Assembly: GCA_900551675.1 (NCBI GenBank)
Contig: URXH01000058.1
Span: forward strand, 1 to 12,625
Reading direction: 5' to 3'
DNA: 12,625 nt
From: an uncultured bacterium
GTDB lineage: Bacteria; Cyanobacteriota; Vampirovibrionia; Gastranaerophilales; Gastranaerophilaceae
The stretch's first letter is position 1; the number at the start of each line of letters is the position of its first letter. The notes under the pieces were generated by a model that worked only from the letters and a program-made list of their open reading frames with translations, was not told where the DNA came from and did no database searches. The translations under genes were made by a program, and so were the position numbers. This document shows, piece after piece, positions 1 to 5,628 of this stretch.

Positions 1-45
1 TCTCTTTTTCATTTTTTCGAGGTGCAGATTGGGTTTTATTTATTT

Positions 46-246
46 TTAAGTTTCATCATCCTCATCGATTAGCTTTATATTTTCGAGAGGAGTATTGTAA
101 CGTTTACCTTTAACATCTACACAAGTTGCGTAATCTACATTTCCATCCGAAAATTTATTTACCCATGTGTAAATTAAAAGTCCGATTTCCTTTGTTGTAT
201 GGTTAAAAATCTTTGTGCCGAATAACAAATAACTTTTTTCTGTCAT
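46..246 (-). CDS. Small conserved-looking protein of unknown function (66 aa)
   Basis: I do not recognise a named family. The product is small, soluble and without a signal peptide. It has alternating hydrophobic stretches (LLFGTKIFNH, GLLIYTWVNKF, VDYATCVDVKGKRYN) and an acidic tail, a pattern compatible with a small beta-barrel; that fold is only an inference. The ATG at 246 is chosen because an AAAGGAAG Shine-Dalgarno lies 5 bp upstream. A GTG two codons earlier (252) would overlap that site. The gene follows the FtsZ-like gene at 333-992 on the same strand after an 86-bp gap with no terminator visible, so it is probably the last gene of that transcription unit. Confidence 0.7.
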   Translation of the reverse strand: MTEKSYLLFGTKIFNHTTKEIGLLIYTWVNKFSDGNVDYATCVDVKGKRYNTPLENIKLIDEDDET

Positions 247-251
247 AAACA

Positions 252-259
252 CTTCCTTT
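252..259 (-). promoter_or_regulatory. Shine-Dalgarno deciding the start of the 66-aa gene
   Basis: AAAGGAAG on the minus strand, 5 bp before the ATG at 246. It overlaps the alternative GTG codon at 252-250, which argues against the longer reading. Confidence 0.6.
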
Positions 260-332
260 CTTCAAAACATACATCACTCTGAAACAAAGGATGTTCAAGT
301 GTTTGTGTCGATAGAGAAACATTTTCGTAAAT

Positions 333-992
333 TTAAAGATTATTAATTGCTCTGTAAAATTCTTCGGCAACTTTTCTGTCTACATAATTCCAACTTTCGG
401 CAAGGGTTGTTCCGGGTTGAAAAATTTCAACTAGACTTTGATTATCAACAACAATGTATTTTTCAACGTATGGTTGTAACTTTTTAATCCCTTCAGTAGC
501 TCGTTCCATTCGATCAGGGAATTTGGGAGTTATACTTATTTTGGTTTCGGAAGTAACTATTTCAAGTCGACTTGGACTTTCAAATGCAAAAGGTTTGGTA
601 ACTATAGCGATTGTTTTTATTCCCTGTTCTTTAAGCATTTCGGCAATCACAGGAGTTGCACCGGTTCCGCAGCCGCCGCCAAAACCCGCAATTAAAAATA
701 TAACATCCGGTTTGCCTGCTATTTCTCGAATTATATTTATATGATTAAGTGCATATTCTTTTCCGACTTCAGGATCGCCACCGCATCCTAATGACTCACC
801 TTTGTCACTATAATATTCACCGCTTAAAATATACTTATTGCGTGTTTTCGCTTGTTTTAAAATTGCTTCATCTGAATTGATTACAACAAAATCAATGTTT
901 TTACTTTTATTATTCAAATATAAATAATCAACACTATTTTGTCCGCCGTTGCCAATACCGAAAACTTTAATTTTTAAATTTTTATTTTGCAT
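333..992 (-). CDS. Short FtsZ-like GTPase-domain protein 1 (219 aa)
   Basis: This is a tubulin/FtsZ-superfamily nucleotide-binding domain. The FtsZ loops are visible in order: T1 GIGNGGQN (about 12-19), T2 NSD (39-41), T3 GCGGDPEVG (69-77), tubulin signature GGGCGTGA (105-112, with Cys where FtsZ has Thr), T5 VTKPFAFE (131-138), a T6-like VVDNQSL (181-187), and an H7-like helix beginning TLAESWNYVDRK. It ends at residue 219, where FtsZ would reach the T7 loop. The catalytic aspartate loop, the C-terminal domain and the C-terminal tail are therefore absent, against about 350-400 residues in ordinary FtsZ. An extra stretch of about 18-20 residues lies after T5. GTP binding is plausible. Hydrolysis in a homopolymer is doubtful because T7 supplies the catalytic residues to the neighbouring subunit. 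The start is ATG with AAAGGAT upstream. It leads a unit with the 66-aa gene and has the shared 16-bp motif upstream. It could be an FtsZ inhibitor or cap, or an element-borne cytomotive partner. Confidence 0.85.
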   Translation of the reverse strand: MQNKNLKIKVFGIGNGGQNSVDYLYLNNKSKNIDFVVINSDEAILKQAKTRNKYILSGEYYSDKGESLGCGGDPEVGKEYALNHINIIREIAGKPDVIFLIAGFGGGCGTGATPVIAEMLKEQGIKTIAIVTKPFAFESPSRLEIVTSETKISITPKFPDRMERATEGIKKLQPYVEKYIVVDNQSLVEIFQPGTTLAESWNYVDRKVAEEFYRAINNL

Positions 993-1012
993 AAATTTAT
1001 CCTTTCTGTTTT

Positions 1013-1043
1013 ATTCTAAACTATATATACGTCAAGTTCGGTG
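1013..1043 (-). promoter_or_regulatory. Promoter-like site C: shared motif plus -10, upstream of FtsZ-like 1
   Basis: On the minus strand CACCGAACTTGACGTA (1043-1028) is followed, 11 bp after TTGACG, by TAGAAT (1018-1013). The same motif and spacing occur at two other sites in this window. A start about 7 bp past TAGAAT gives a leader of roughly 14 nt that still holds the AAAGGAT ribosome site. With TAGAAT as -10, the normal -35 position (17-bp spacer) reads CCGAAC. The conserved block therefore more likely binds an activator or alternative sigma factor than ordinary sigma-70. Confidence 0.6.
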
Positions 1044-1114
1044 ATAGCATTAATCGCTTTAAAATCCAAATTATGCAAGAGTTTATCGTGAAACAGAAAT
1101 ATTTATTTATATCC

Positions 1115-1384
1115 TTAATCCTTAAAATATTCATTTTTATAACCTAATTCTTTTAATATCTCATCTGTTGTAAAAGATGGGACTTTTCCTATATCTTTAG
1201 CACGTTTGTCCATTTCCAGTATTTCATCTTGTGAAAATAATTCATTAACAAATTCTTCCCAGGGGATAGAATTTTCAGAAGCACGTCTATCCATTGCTTC
1301 GATTTCAGCTCGGGTAAAACCTGCCTTTTCCCACTCAATATCCTCCAATTCTTCTTTTGTTAATTCTCGGTTTTCTTCTGACAT
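1115..1384 (-). CDS. Small acidic helical-repeat protein (89 aa), unknown function
   Basis: No family is recognised. The protein is highly charged and predicted helical. It is built from about four related units starting LTKEELEDIEWEKA, FTRAEIEAMDRRAS, FSQDEILEMDKRAK and FTTDEILKELGYK. The two middle units are the closest pair, sharing F-[TS]-x-x-E-I-x-x-M-D-[RK]-R-A. The start is ATG at 1384, with AAGGAGT 6 bp upstream. A TTG-started extension to 1420 would run back into the 137-aa gene and across this site. The gene begins 11 bp after the 137-aa gene stops, so the two are almost certainly co-transcribed. Small acidic proteins in elements are often inhibitors or antitoxins, but nothing here demonstrates that. 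Confidence 0.75.
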   Translation of the reverse strand: MSEENRELTKEELEDIEWEKAGFTRAEIEAMDRRASENSIPWEEFVNELFSQDEILEMDKRAKDIGKVPSFTTDEILKELGYKNEYFKD

Positions 1385-1390
1385 CTTTTT

Positions 1391-1397
1391 ACTCCTT
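1391..1397 (-). promoter_or_regulatory. Shine-Dalgarno deciding the start of the 89-aa gene
   Basis: AAGGAGT on the minus strand, 6 bp before the ATG at 1384, placed at the stop codon of the preceding gene. It favours translational coupling and the short start over the upstream TTG. Confidence 0.7.
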
Positions 1398-1809
1398 ATA
1401 ACTTTTTTATTTCCCGACAAACATCGGCGGAATCATATTCCTGATAATAATGTTTGATAATAATTTCTTTATTCAAGATTATCCAGTCTTTGAGGGCTTG
1501 CATTTCGGCATCGGTAAAGACAACCTTTTTGTTTTCGTAATTGTCAAGCGTGCCGTCAATGTACATTTTTACCCAGTTAGTGTTATATCTTGAGTTTCGG
1601 TCATTTTGAAAACGTAAGAATGGAGGCTCCTCTTTATTTTCAATGCACCTCAAATGTACACACATCGGGAGTCCTGTTTCTTCTTGGTTAAGCGGAGTTA
1701 ATAAGAAACTTTCCGCATCTTCCACTGTTTCAAACGGTTCAACACACTGACATAAACCTGCCTTTACATATCCATCTTTTAAAGTTTTTATTTCTTTGAA
1801 ATTTTTCAT
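1396..1809 (-). CDS. Hypothetical protein (137 aa)
   Basis: I do not recognise this family. It has no signal peptide or membrane segment. The middle holds a charged stretch, PFLRFQNDRNSRYNTNW, followed by VKMYIDG. The C-terminal third (from about residue 100) looks helical: EMQALKDWIILNKEIIIKH. Four cysteines (LCQCVEP near 20, MCV and LRC near 50-55, DVCRE near the end) are not arranged as an obvious metal site. The ATG at 1809 has only a weak purine-rich ribosome site (AAAAAGAAAG). It is the first gene of its unit, below motif site B, and is followed 11 bp later by the 89-aa gene. It probably belongs to the same mobile block. Confidence 0.7.
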   Translation of the reverse strand: MKNFKEIKTLKDGYVKAGLCQCVEPFETVEDAESFLLTPLNQEETGLPMCVHLRCIENKEEPPFLRFQNDRNSRYNTNWVKMYIDGTLDNYENKKVVFTDAEMQALKDWIILNKEIIIKHYYQEYDSADVCREIKKL

Positions 1810-1841
1810 TTTTATACTTTCTTTTTAAAATGTTATTTTAT

Positions 1842-1872
1842 ATTTTAAATTTAAAGTACGTCAATTTTGGTG
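1842..1872 (-). promoter_or_regulatory. Promoter-like site B: shared motif plus -10, upstream of the 137-aa gene
   Basis: On the minus strand CACCAAAATTGACGTA (1872-1857) is followed, 11 bp after TTGACG, by TAAAAT (1847-1842). A second reading, TTGACG, 16 bp, TATAAA (1842-1837), would be an ordinary sigma-70 promoter. This site could therefore be read either way. The other two copies of the motif share only the 11-bp arrangement. Confidence 0.55.
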
Positions 1873-1879
1873 TTATATT

Positions 1880-2026
1880 TTAAAGTTCTATAAAATATGC
1901 ATCATCTTGATCCAATCTGCGGATAAATAAATATTTCCCACCGATATAAACATTTGCATTATAGTTTTCCTTATCAAGAGTCAATATTTCTTTTAAAGTT
2001 TCTATTAATTCTTCCAGTGTTGCCAT
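1880..2026 (-). CDS. Very small protein (48 aa) downstream of the recombinase
   Basis: This short ORF begins MATLEELIETLKEIL and ends DDAYFIEL. It has an amphipathic N-terminal helix followed by a beta-rich stretch (NANVYIGGKYLFIRRL). Support comes from its position. The ATG at 2026 lies 8 bp after the recombinase stop codon, and an AAAGGAAA ribosome site overlaps that stop. The ORF ends just before promoter site B. It resembles no family I know. It may be a recombination directionality factor or simply a passenger; the first is only a guess from position and size. Confidence 0.6.
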   Translation of the reverse strand: MATLEELIETLKEILTLDKENYNANVYIGGKYLFIRRLDQDDAYFIEL

Positions 2027-2034
2027 AATTTCCT

Positions 2035-3612
2035 TTATAAAAATGTATACAATTTATCAATTGTCCAGTCTGGTTCGTGTGAACCTGTCAAAATAGCTTT
2101 AATAATGTCTTTAGACAAAAACCTCAGTTTCATCAACCTGTAAATATGAGTATTGGCTTTTTGTTCTGAGGTTAATTTATTCTCAAACATGAGTTTGTGG
2201 TAATAAAAACTTTTCACGATTGCATCAAGAAGAATTTTATTAACCGTTTTTTGTTTAACATCGCCAATAATCAACTTGCTTCCGTTTTTTGTTGTGGAAC
2301 TTATTCGGATTTTATAATCCAATTCCACTAAAGAATTTTTGTCATATTTTTGTTCAACCGGTAGATGAGTCCCGAAAATCATATATTCTACTGCTTCTTT
2401 TGTAAGTGTTTTTGAAACCGTTATCAAAACTGATTGGCTTGAAATTTTTGCTTTAAGAAGCACGTGTCTTATAAAATTTGCATTGATTTGTTTTGATTCA
2501 ATTTGTTCAAAAATTATTTTTTGCTGACTTACTGAATAATTTGCAAACAATTCTTGCAGAAGTTTTTTATTAAATGCAAATTCTTTAATTTTTTCAGTGA
2601 CAAAGTTTTCAATCTCGCCTGCCGAGATTTTTGACACCGAACCTAAATCTTGTAATCGGTTTTGAATTTGTGCCTGGCTAACATAATAACGGTATCTTTT
2701 ACCACTTTTACAACTATGAGTCGGCGACATGTAATTATCTTTATCATCAAAAAGTTTTCCTTTTAATAATGAACCACTTGCGGCATTTGTAGCATTTTTG
2801 CGGATTAACGCATTTTGAGCTAAAAGCCGTTGTGTTTTTACAAAAATTTCAAAATCAATTATCGGCTCGTGAAGTCCGTCATAGACATTATTTTTGTGAA
2901 CAATTTTGCCGATATAGGTTTTATTTTGCAAGATTTTGTACAAATGCCCTTTGTAAAATTCTTTGCCGCTTCGGGTATAAATCTTGTTTTCCTGAAGATA
3001 TTTTACCAAGTTCGGAACAGTTCCGATTTCAAGATATTTCTCAAAAATATGTTTAACAATTTTTGCTTCATTTGGCTCAATTTCCAGTTTACCGTCTTTT
3101 TTGACATAACCCATAGGAGGCGTTCCGTTTATCCACATTCCTTTTTTCTTTGATGCCGCAAATTTATCCCGAATTCTTTCACCTGTCACTTCACGTTCAA
3201 ATTGAGCAAAGGATAACAAAATATTTAACGTCAATCTGCCCATCGAAGTTGTTGTATTAAACTGCTGCGTTATTGATACAAACGAGGTTTCGTGTTTGTC
3301 AAAGACATCTACGATTTTTGCAAAATCCATCAACGAGCGTGTCAACCTGTCAACTTTATAAACAACAACGACATCAATCTCGCCTTTTTCAACATCTTCC
3401 AAAAGTTCCTGAAACGCAGGGCGATTCATTGTTCCACCCGAGAATCCTCCGTCATTATATTGTTTGTCGACTAACTCCCATCCCTCGTGTTTTTGCGATT
3501 TAATATATGCTTCGCAAGCCTCACGCTGTGCATCAAGAGAATTGAAATCCTGTTCAAGACCTTCTTCAGATGATTTTCTTGTATATATGGCACATTTTAA
3601 AACTTTTGTCAT
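2035..3612 (-). CDS. Large serine recombinase (site-specific integrase/resolvase family, 525 aa)
   Basis: This enzyme cuts and rejoins DNA through a phosphoserine link and is likely responsible for integration or excision of the element. The resolvase catalytic domain spans about residues 5-155. It holds YTRKS with the nucleophile Ser14, the QDFNSLDAQREACEAYI helix, GGFSGGTMNRPAF, and VYKVDRLTRSLMDF with the catalytic arginines. A long linker helix and 'recombinase' DNA-binding domain follow (about 160-270). The CxxC zinc ribbon of phiC31-type enzymes is absent; in its place is LLKGKLFDDKDNYMSPTHSC followed by RYRYYVS. The C-terminus (from about 480) looks helix-turn-helix-like: HIYRLMKLRFLSKDIIKAIL. 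These last two features match the recombinases found beside DUF2924 genes. The ATG at 3612 has a poor ribosome site (GGAG only 1 bp away; AAAGAG further up). It lies 58 bp after the WG-repeat gene. The reading frame is intact. Confidence 0.93.
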   Translation of the reverse strand: MTKVLKCAIYTRKSSEEGLEQDFNSLDAQREACEAYIKSQKHEGWELVDKQYNDGGFSGGTMNRPAFQELLEDVEKGEIDVVVVYKVDRLTRSLMDFAKIVDVFDKHETSFVSITQQFNTTTSMGRLTLNILLSFAQFEREVTGERIRDKFAASKKKGMWINGTPPMGYVKKDGKLEIEPNEAKIVKHIFEKYLEIGTVPNLVKYLQENKIYTRSGKEFYKGHLYKILQNKTYIGKIVHKNNVYDGLHEPIIDFEIFVKTQRLLAQNALIRKNATNAASGSLLKGKLFDDKDNYMSPTHSCKSGKRYRYYVSQAQIQNRLQDLGSVSKISAGEIENFVTEKIKEFAFNKKLLQELFANYSVSQQKIIFEQIESKQINANFIRHVLLKAKISSQSVLITVSKTLTKEAVEYMIFGTHLPVEQKYDKNSLVELDYKIRISSTTKNGSKLIIGDVKQKTVNKILLDAIVKSFYYHKLMFENKLTSEQKANTHIYRLMKLRFLSKDIIKAILTGSHEPDWTIDKLYTFL

Positions 3613-3670
3613 ACTCCATTCATCGCTCTTTGTGCAGTATTAATCAAGTCCAAAGACACAAATGTTATCA

Positions 3671-4474
3671 TTAGAACGAATCTTTATCATTTGTAAAAAT
3701 ATATTTGTAATAAGTTTCGGATTTTTTGTTTACCTCAACACAAGCAATTCCCTCAAAGAATTCGCCGCTTGAGGAGCCGTATTTCAACGGAATAACAAAA
3801 TTATTATCTTTATCTATAAACCCGCATTTTCCATCCTTTTCAACCAGGCAAATTCCGGCACAAAAGCCAAACAAGCCGACCCGATCATATTCAAGCGGAA
3901 TAATTATCTCATTTTTAGGGTTTACGAATCCGCATTTGCCGCTTTTTCGTACCTCCGCAAGTTCATATTCAAAAAAATTATCACAATAATCGTATTCAAA
4001 AGGAATTATGGTTGTTATAGATTCAGCTGTAACTGAAATAATTCCCCATTTGCCATCTTTTTCCTGATGAATATAAATACTGTCCTGCACAGAGATAGTT
4101 CGTCCATATCGGGTAAATGGTAAGATTTTACTTTCTGTCTTTTGTTGAAAAATTGTTTTGCCGTTAAAGTGAACTTTTTTGCAAGTATTACCTTTTTCTA
4201 AAGTGTAACCGTCTGGTCGCTGATAAATATAATCATACTCGCACGGAATAACGATTTTGCCACGATTATCCATAACTCCGCAGAGTGATTCGTTGTTGTA
4301 AATAATTACTTGATCGGCTTCGTTAAAACTTCCAAACGGATAATATTCTGTTTTAAAAAGGACTTCACCATTTTTATTTATACAAAAAGTTTCATTACAG
4401 TCAAAAGTTTTGACAAAGGATTTCCCTCGACTAAAATCTGTTGCTGATATAAATTTATTTCTTAATTTTTTCAT
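3671..4474 (-). CDS. WG-repeat protein (267 aa)
   Basis: WG repeats are short beta-rich units found in many bacterial proteins of unclear, probably binding, function. About five are visible: a weak one near 30-50 (FCINKNGEVLF), then LCGVMDNRGKIVIPCEYDYI (64-83), DGKWGI to FEYDY (140-163), SGKCGFVNPKNEIIIPLEYD (178-197) and DGKCGFIDKDNNFVIPLKY (214-232). There is no signal peptide, so it is probably cytoplasmic. The ATG at 4474 overlaps the stop of the DUF2924 gene by 4 bp (ATGA), which favours it over an in-frame TTG at 4507. The overlap implies translational coupling. The gene separates DUF2924 from the recombinase, which I would expect to be neighbours, so it may be cargo. Confidence 0.88.
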   Translation of the reverse strand: MKKLRNKFISATDFSRGKSFVKTFDCNETFCINKNGEVLFKTEYYPFGSFNEADQVIIYNNESLCGVMDNRGKIVIPCEYDYIYQRPDGYTLEKGNTCKKVHFNGKTIFQQKTESKILPFTRYGRTISVQDSIYIHQEKDGKWGIISVTAESITTIIPFEYDYCDNFFEYELAEVRKSGKCGFVNPKNEIIIPLEYDRVGLFGFCAGICLVEKDGKCGFIDKDNNFVIPLKYGSSSGEFFEGIACVEVNKKSETYYKYIFTNDKDSF

Positions 4475-4857
4475 TTCACCAATCCAAAAAATTTCTTTCC
4501 ATTCCAACGGGTTCCTGTAATTTCATTTGCAATTGAAGAAAGACTTTTATATATTTTGCCAGAGAATTCATAACCACTGTCGAGTTTTGTAACTTCATAT
4601 TTGATTCCTTTGAATTCCCGAATAAGTTTCGTTCCGGTCTTTACTTCAAATGGGGTAGAGGGGGTAAATGTGGAGATTCCTTTTTCATAATTCTCTACAA
4701 GTTTGTCGATTTGTTTTTGTAGGGATTTTTCAAGACAGTTATTTTCTTTTTGCCATTTTATATATTTTTCAGCATAAGCCTTGTGAATATGTTTGGGCAA
4801 ATCTGTGGCAAAAATCCTTTTCCATTCTTTTTCGACTTGTGTTCTGTTTCTTTTCAT
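4471..4857 (-). CDS. DUF2924 family protein (128 aa)
   Basis: The C-terminal half matches the DUF2924 family pattern: TGTKLIREFKGIKYEVTKLD (about 74-93), GYEFSGKIYKSLSSIANEIT (95-114), then GTRWNGKKFFGL (115-126). Family members are small phage- or element-associated proteins, commonly encoded next to large serine recombinases. Their biochemical role is unknown, and a DNA-binding accessory role in recombination is an inference from position. The N-terminal half is basic and helical (KEWKRIF, YAEKYIKWQKEN). The ATG at 4857 has AAGAGGT upstream. It follows FtsZ-like 2 after 51 bp and overlaps the WG-repeat gene by 4 bp. Confidence 0.88.
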   Translation of the reverse strand: MKRNRTQVEKEWKRIFATDLPKHIHKAYAEKYIKWQKENNCLEKSLQKQIDKLVENYEKGISTFTPSTPFEVKTGTKLIREFKGIKYEVTKLDSGYEFSGKIYKSLSSIANEITGTRWNGKKFFGLVK

Positions 4858-4908
4858 TAAGTTACCTCTTTTAACAGCATTGCTCTTTGTTTAAGACTTT
4901 TCAAGCCG

Positions 4909-5451
4909 TCAAACACAAATCTTTTCAATAGCTTCCATATATTTTTCATCCAAAAGATTAAAAATATCAGTCATGCTGATTTGAACCGGGTATTTTTTAG
5001 AATCAAATTCAACAGTGATGACTTCGCACAAATTTTCGATATACGAAATCGTTTCAACTGCATGGTGTTTGCGACGGTTTCCTTCCCACTCAAACGGCAG
5101 GCTTGCCAGAACTTTTACGTACTTGTTGTTATCCAGAGCCAAATCAACAAGCTGTTTTGATGCCCCGCAAGATGTTCCGCCGCCAAGAGGAGCAATAATA
5201 ATCCAATTTGAAAGCTTTCCTATTCTGTCCAAAATCTGTAATTTGTTTTCCCTAAGAGATAATTCCCCCTTAACAACATCGCCGCCTGTGGATAATCCGT
5301 TACAGGTTTTTAGACCGATACAAAAACCGGAATACTTTTCAACAACATTCTTATCCGTATCAACGAAAAGTTTTTCGATTTTGAGTTTAACTTTAGATAA
5401 AGCATTGCAACCGCCCCTGCCAACTCCGATTATAACTGTGTTCTCAAGCAT
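4909..5451 (-). CDS. Short FtsZ-like GTPase-domain protein 2 (180 aa), divergent
   Basis: A second tubulin/FtsZ-like nucleotide-binding domain, more diverged than the one at 333-992. Visible elements are T1 IIGVGRGGCNAL (7-18), T2 VDTDK (30-34), a T3-like GLSTGGDVVKGE (52-63), signature LGGGTSCGAS (89-98), T5 SLPFEWEGNRRKHHAVETI (117-135) and an H7-like SMTDIFNLLDEKYMEAI (159-175). The signature departs from FtsZ GGGTGTGA at two positions (Ser for Gly, Cys for Thr). The T6 asparagine that contacts guanine is not evident (ITVEFDSKK). It ends at H7, so the T7 loop and C-terminal domain are missing, as in protein 1. The next gene begins only 51 bp on, so this is a compact gene rather than a longer one that has decayed. 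The ATG at 5451 has an excellent AAGGAGGT site. It is the first gene of the leftward block. Nucleotide binding is likely; assembly is uncertain. Confidence 0.82.
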   Translation of the reverse strand: MLENTVIIGVGRGGCNALSKVKLKIEKLFVDTDKNVVEKYSGFCIGLKTCNGLSTGGDVVKGELSLRENKLQILDRIGKLSNWIIIAPLGGGTSCGASKQLVDLALDNNKYVKVLASLPFEWEGNRRKHHAVETISYIENLCEVITVEFDSKKYPVQISMTDIFNLLDEKYMEAIEKICV

Positions 5452-5455
5452 TTTG

Positions 5456-5463
5456 ACCTCCTT
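5456..5463 (-). promoter_or_regulatory. Strong Shine-Dalgarno of FtsZ-like 2
   Basis: AAGGAGGT on the minus strand, 4 bp before the ATG at 5451. It is the best ribosome site in the window and suggests high translation of the leading FtsZ-like gene. Confidence 0.75.
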
Positions 5464-5470
5464 ATTATTT

Positions 5471-5501
5471 ATATTAACAAGAAGCTATGTCAATTGCGGT
5501 G
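5471..5501 (-). promoter_or_regulatory. Promoter-like site A: shared motif plus -10, upstream of FtsZ-like 2
   Basis: On the minus strand CACCGCAATTGACATA (5501-5486) is followed, 11 bp after TTGACA, by TAATAT (5476-5471). The architecture is the same as at sites B and C. The motif edge lies 35 bp from the start codon, against 36 bp at site C, the other FtsZ-like gene. An ordinary sigma-70 spacing of 16 bp from TTGACA would place the -10 at 5471-5466 and transcription would begin inside the ribosome site, so that reading fits poorly. Confidence 0.6.
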
Positions 5502-5599
5502 GAATAATAAAACAAAAAATGTAAATTATATTAAGTTCCCAATACTGCTTAGGACAACTGGTTTCGGAGTTTTACATATCTAAATTACACTCATAGAGG

Positions 5600-5628
5600 T
5601 TGAAATGAGCATTTAAATGGTTTATAAT
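5600..5628 (+). promoter_or_regulatory. Sigma-70 promoter of the methyltransferase-terminase operon
   Basis: TTGAAA (5600-5605), a 17-bp spacer, then perfect TATAAT (5623-5628). The expected start is near 5635, giving a leader of about 40 nt before the ATG at 5674. It differs clearly from the motif-bearing leftward promoters, so the two arms are probably controlled separately. Confidence 0.8.

Noticed and set aside
1..12. Possible next gene beginning ATG AAA AAG at 12 on the minus strand
   Set aside because: Only four codons are visible and there is no Shine-Dalgarno upstream (CACCTCG precedes it), so it cannot be supported.
282..318. CACAAACACTTGAACAT upstream of the 66-aa gene as another motif copy
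   Set aside because: It matches only part of the motif, with a base inserted, and has no -10 at the right distance.
454..744. A 96-codon plus-strand open frame inside FtsZ-like 1
   Set aside because: It lies wholly opposite the GTPase motifs and has a low-complexity translation, so it is a shadow frame.
333..992. FtsZ-like 1 as a truncated pseudogene of the chromosomal ftsZ
   Set aside because: It has its own promoter-like site and ribosome site, an unbroken frame, a T5 insertion, and no residual C-terminal sequence in the short gap after it.
1385..1420. TTG-started N-terminal extension of the 89-aa protein
   Set aside because: It would overlap the 137-aa gene and translate through the AAGGAGT site that clearly serves the ATG at 1384.
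4475..4507. TTG-started extension of the WG-repeat protein
   Set aside because: The ATG at 4474 makes a classic ATGA overlap with the DUF2924 stop, and the TTG has no better ribosome site.
4895..4913. TTGACG near the end of FtsZ-like 2 as a fourth copy of the shared motif
   Set aside because: The flanking CACC half and the TANNAT at 11 bp are both missing.
5015..5524. A 169-codon plus-strand open frame antisense to FtsZ-like 2
   Set aside because: It reads through the complement of clear FtsZ motifs, runs over the control region and has no matching family or ribosome site. It is a shadow frame.
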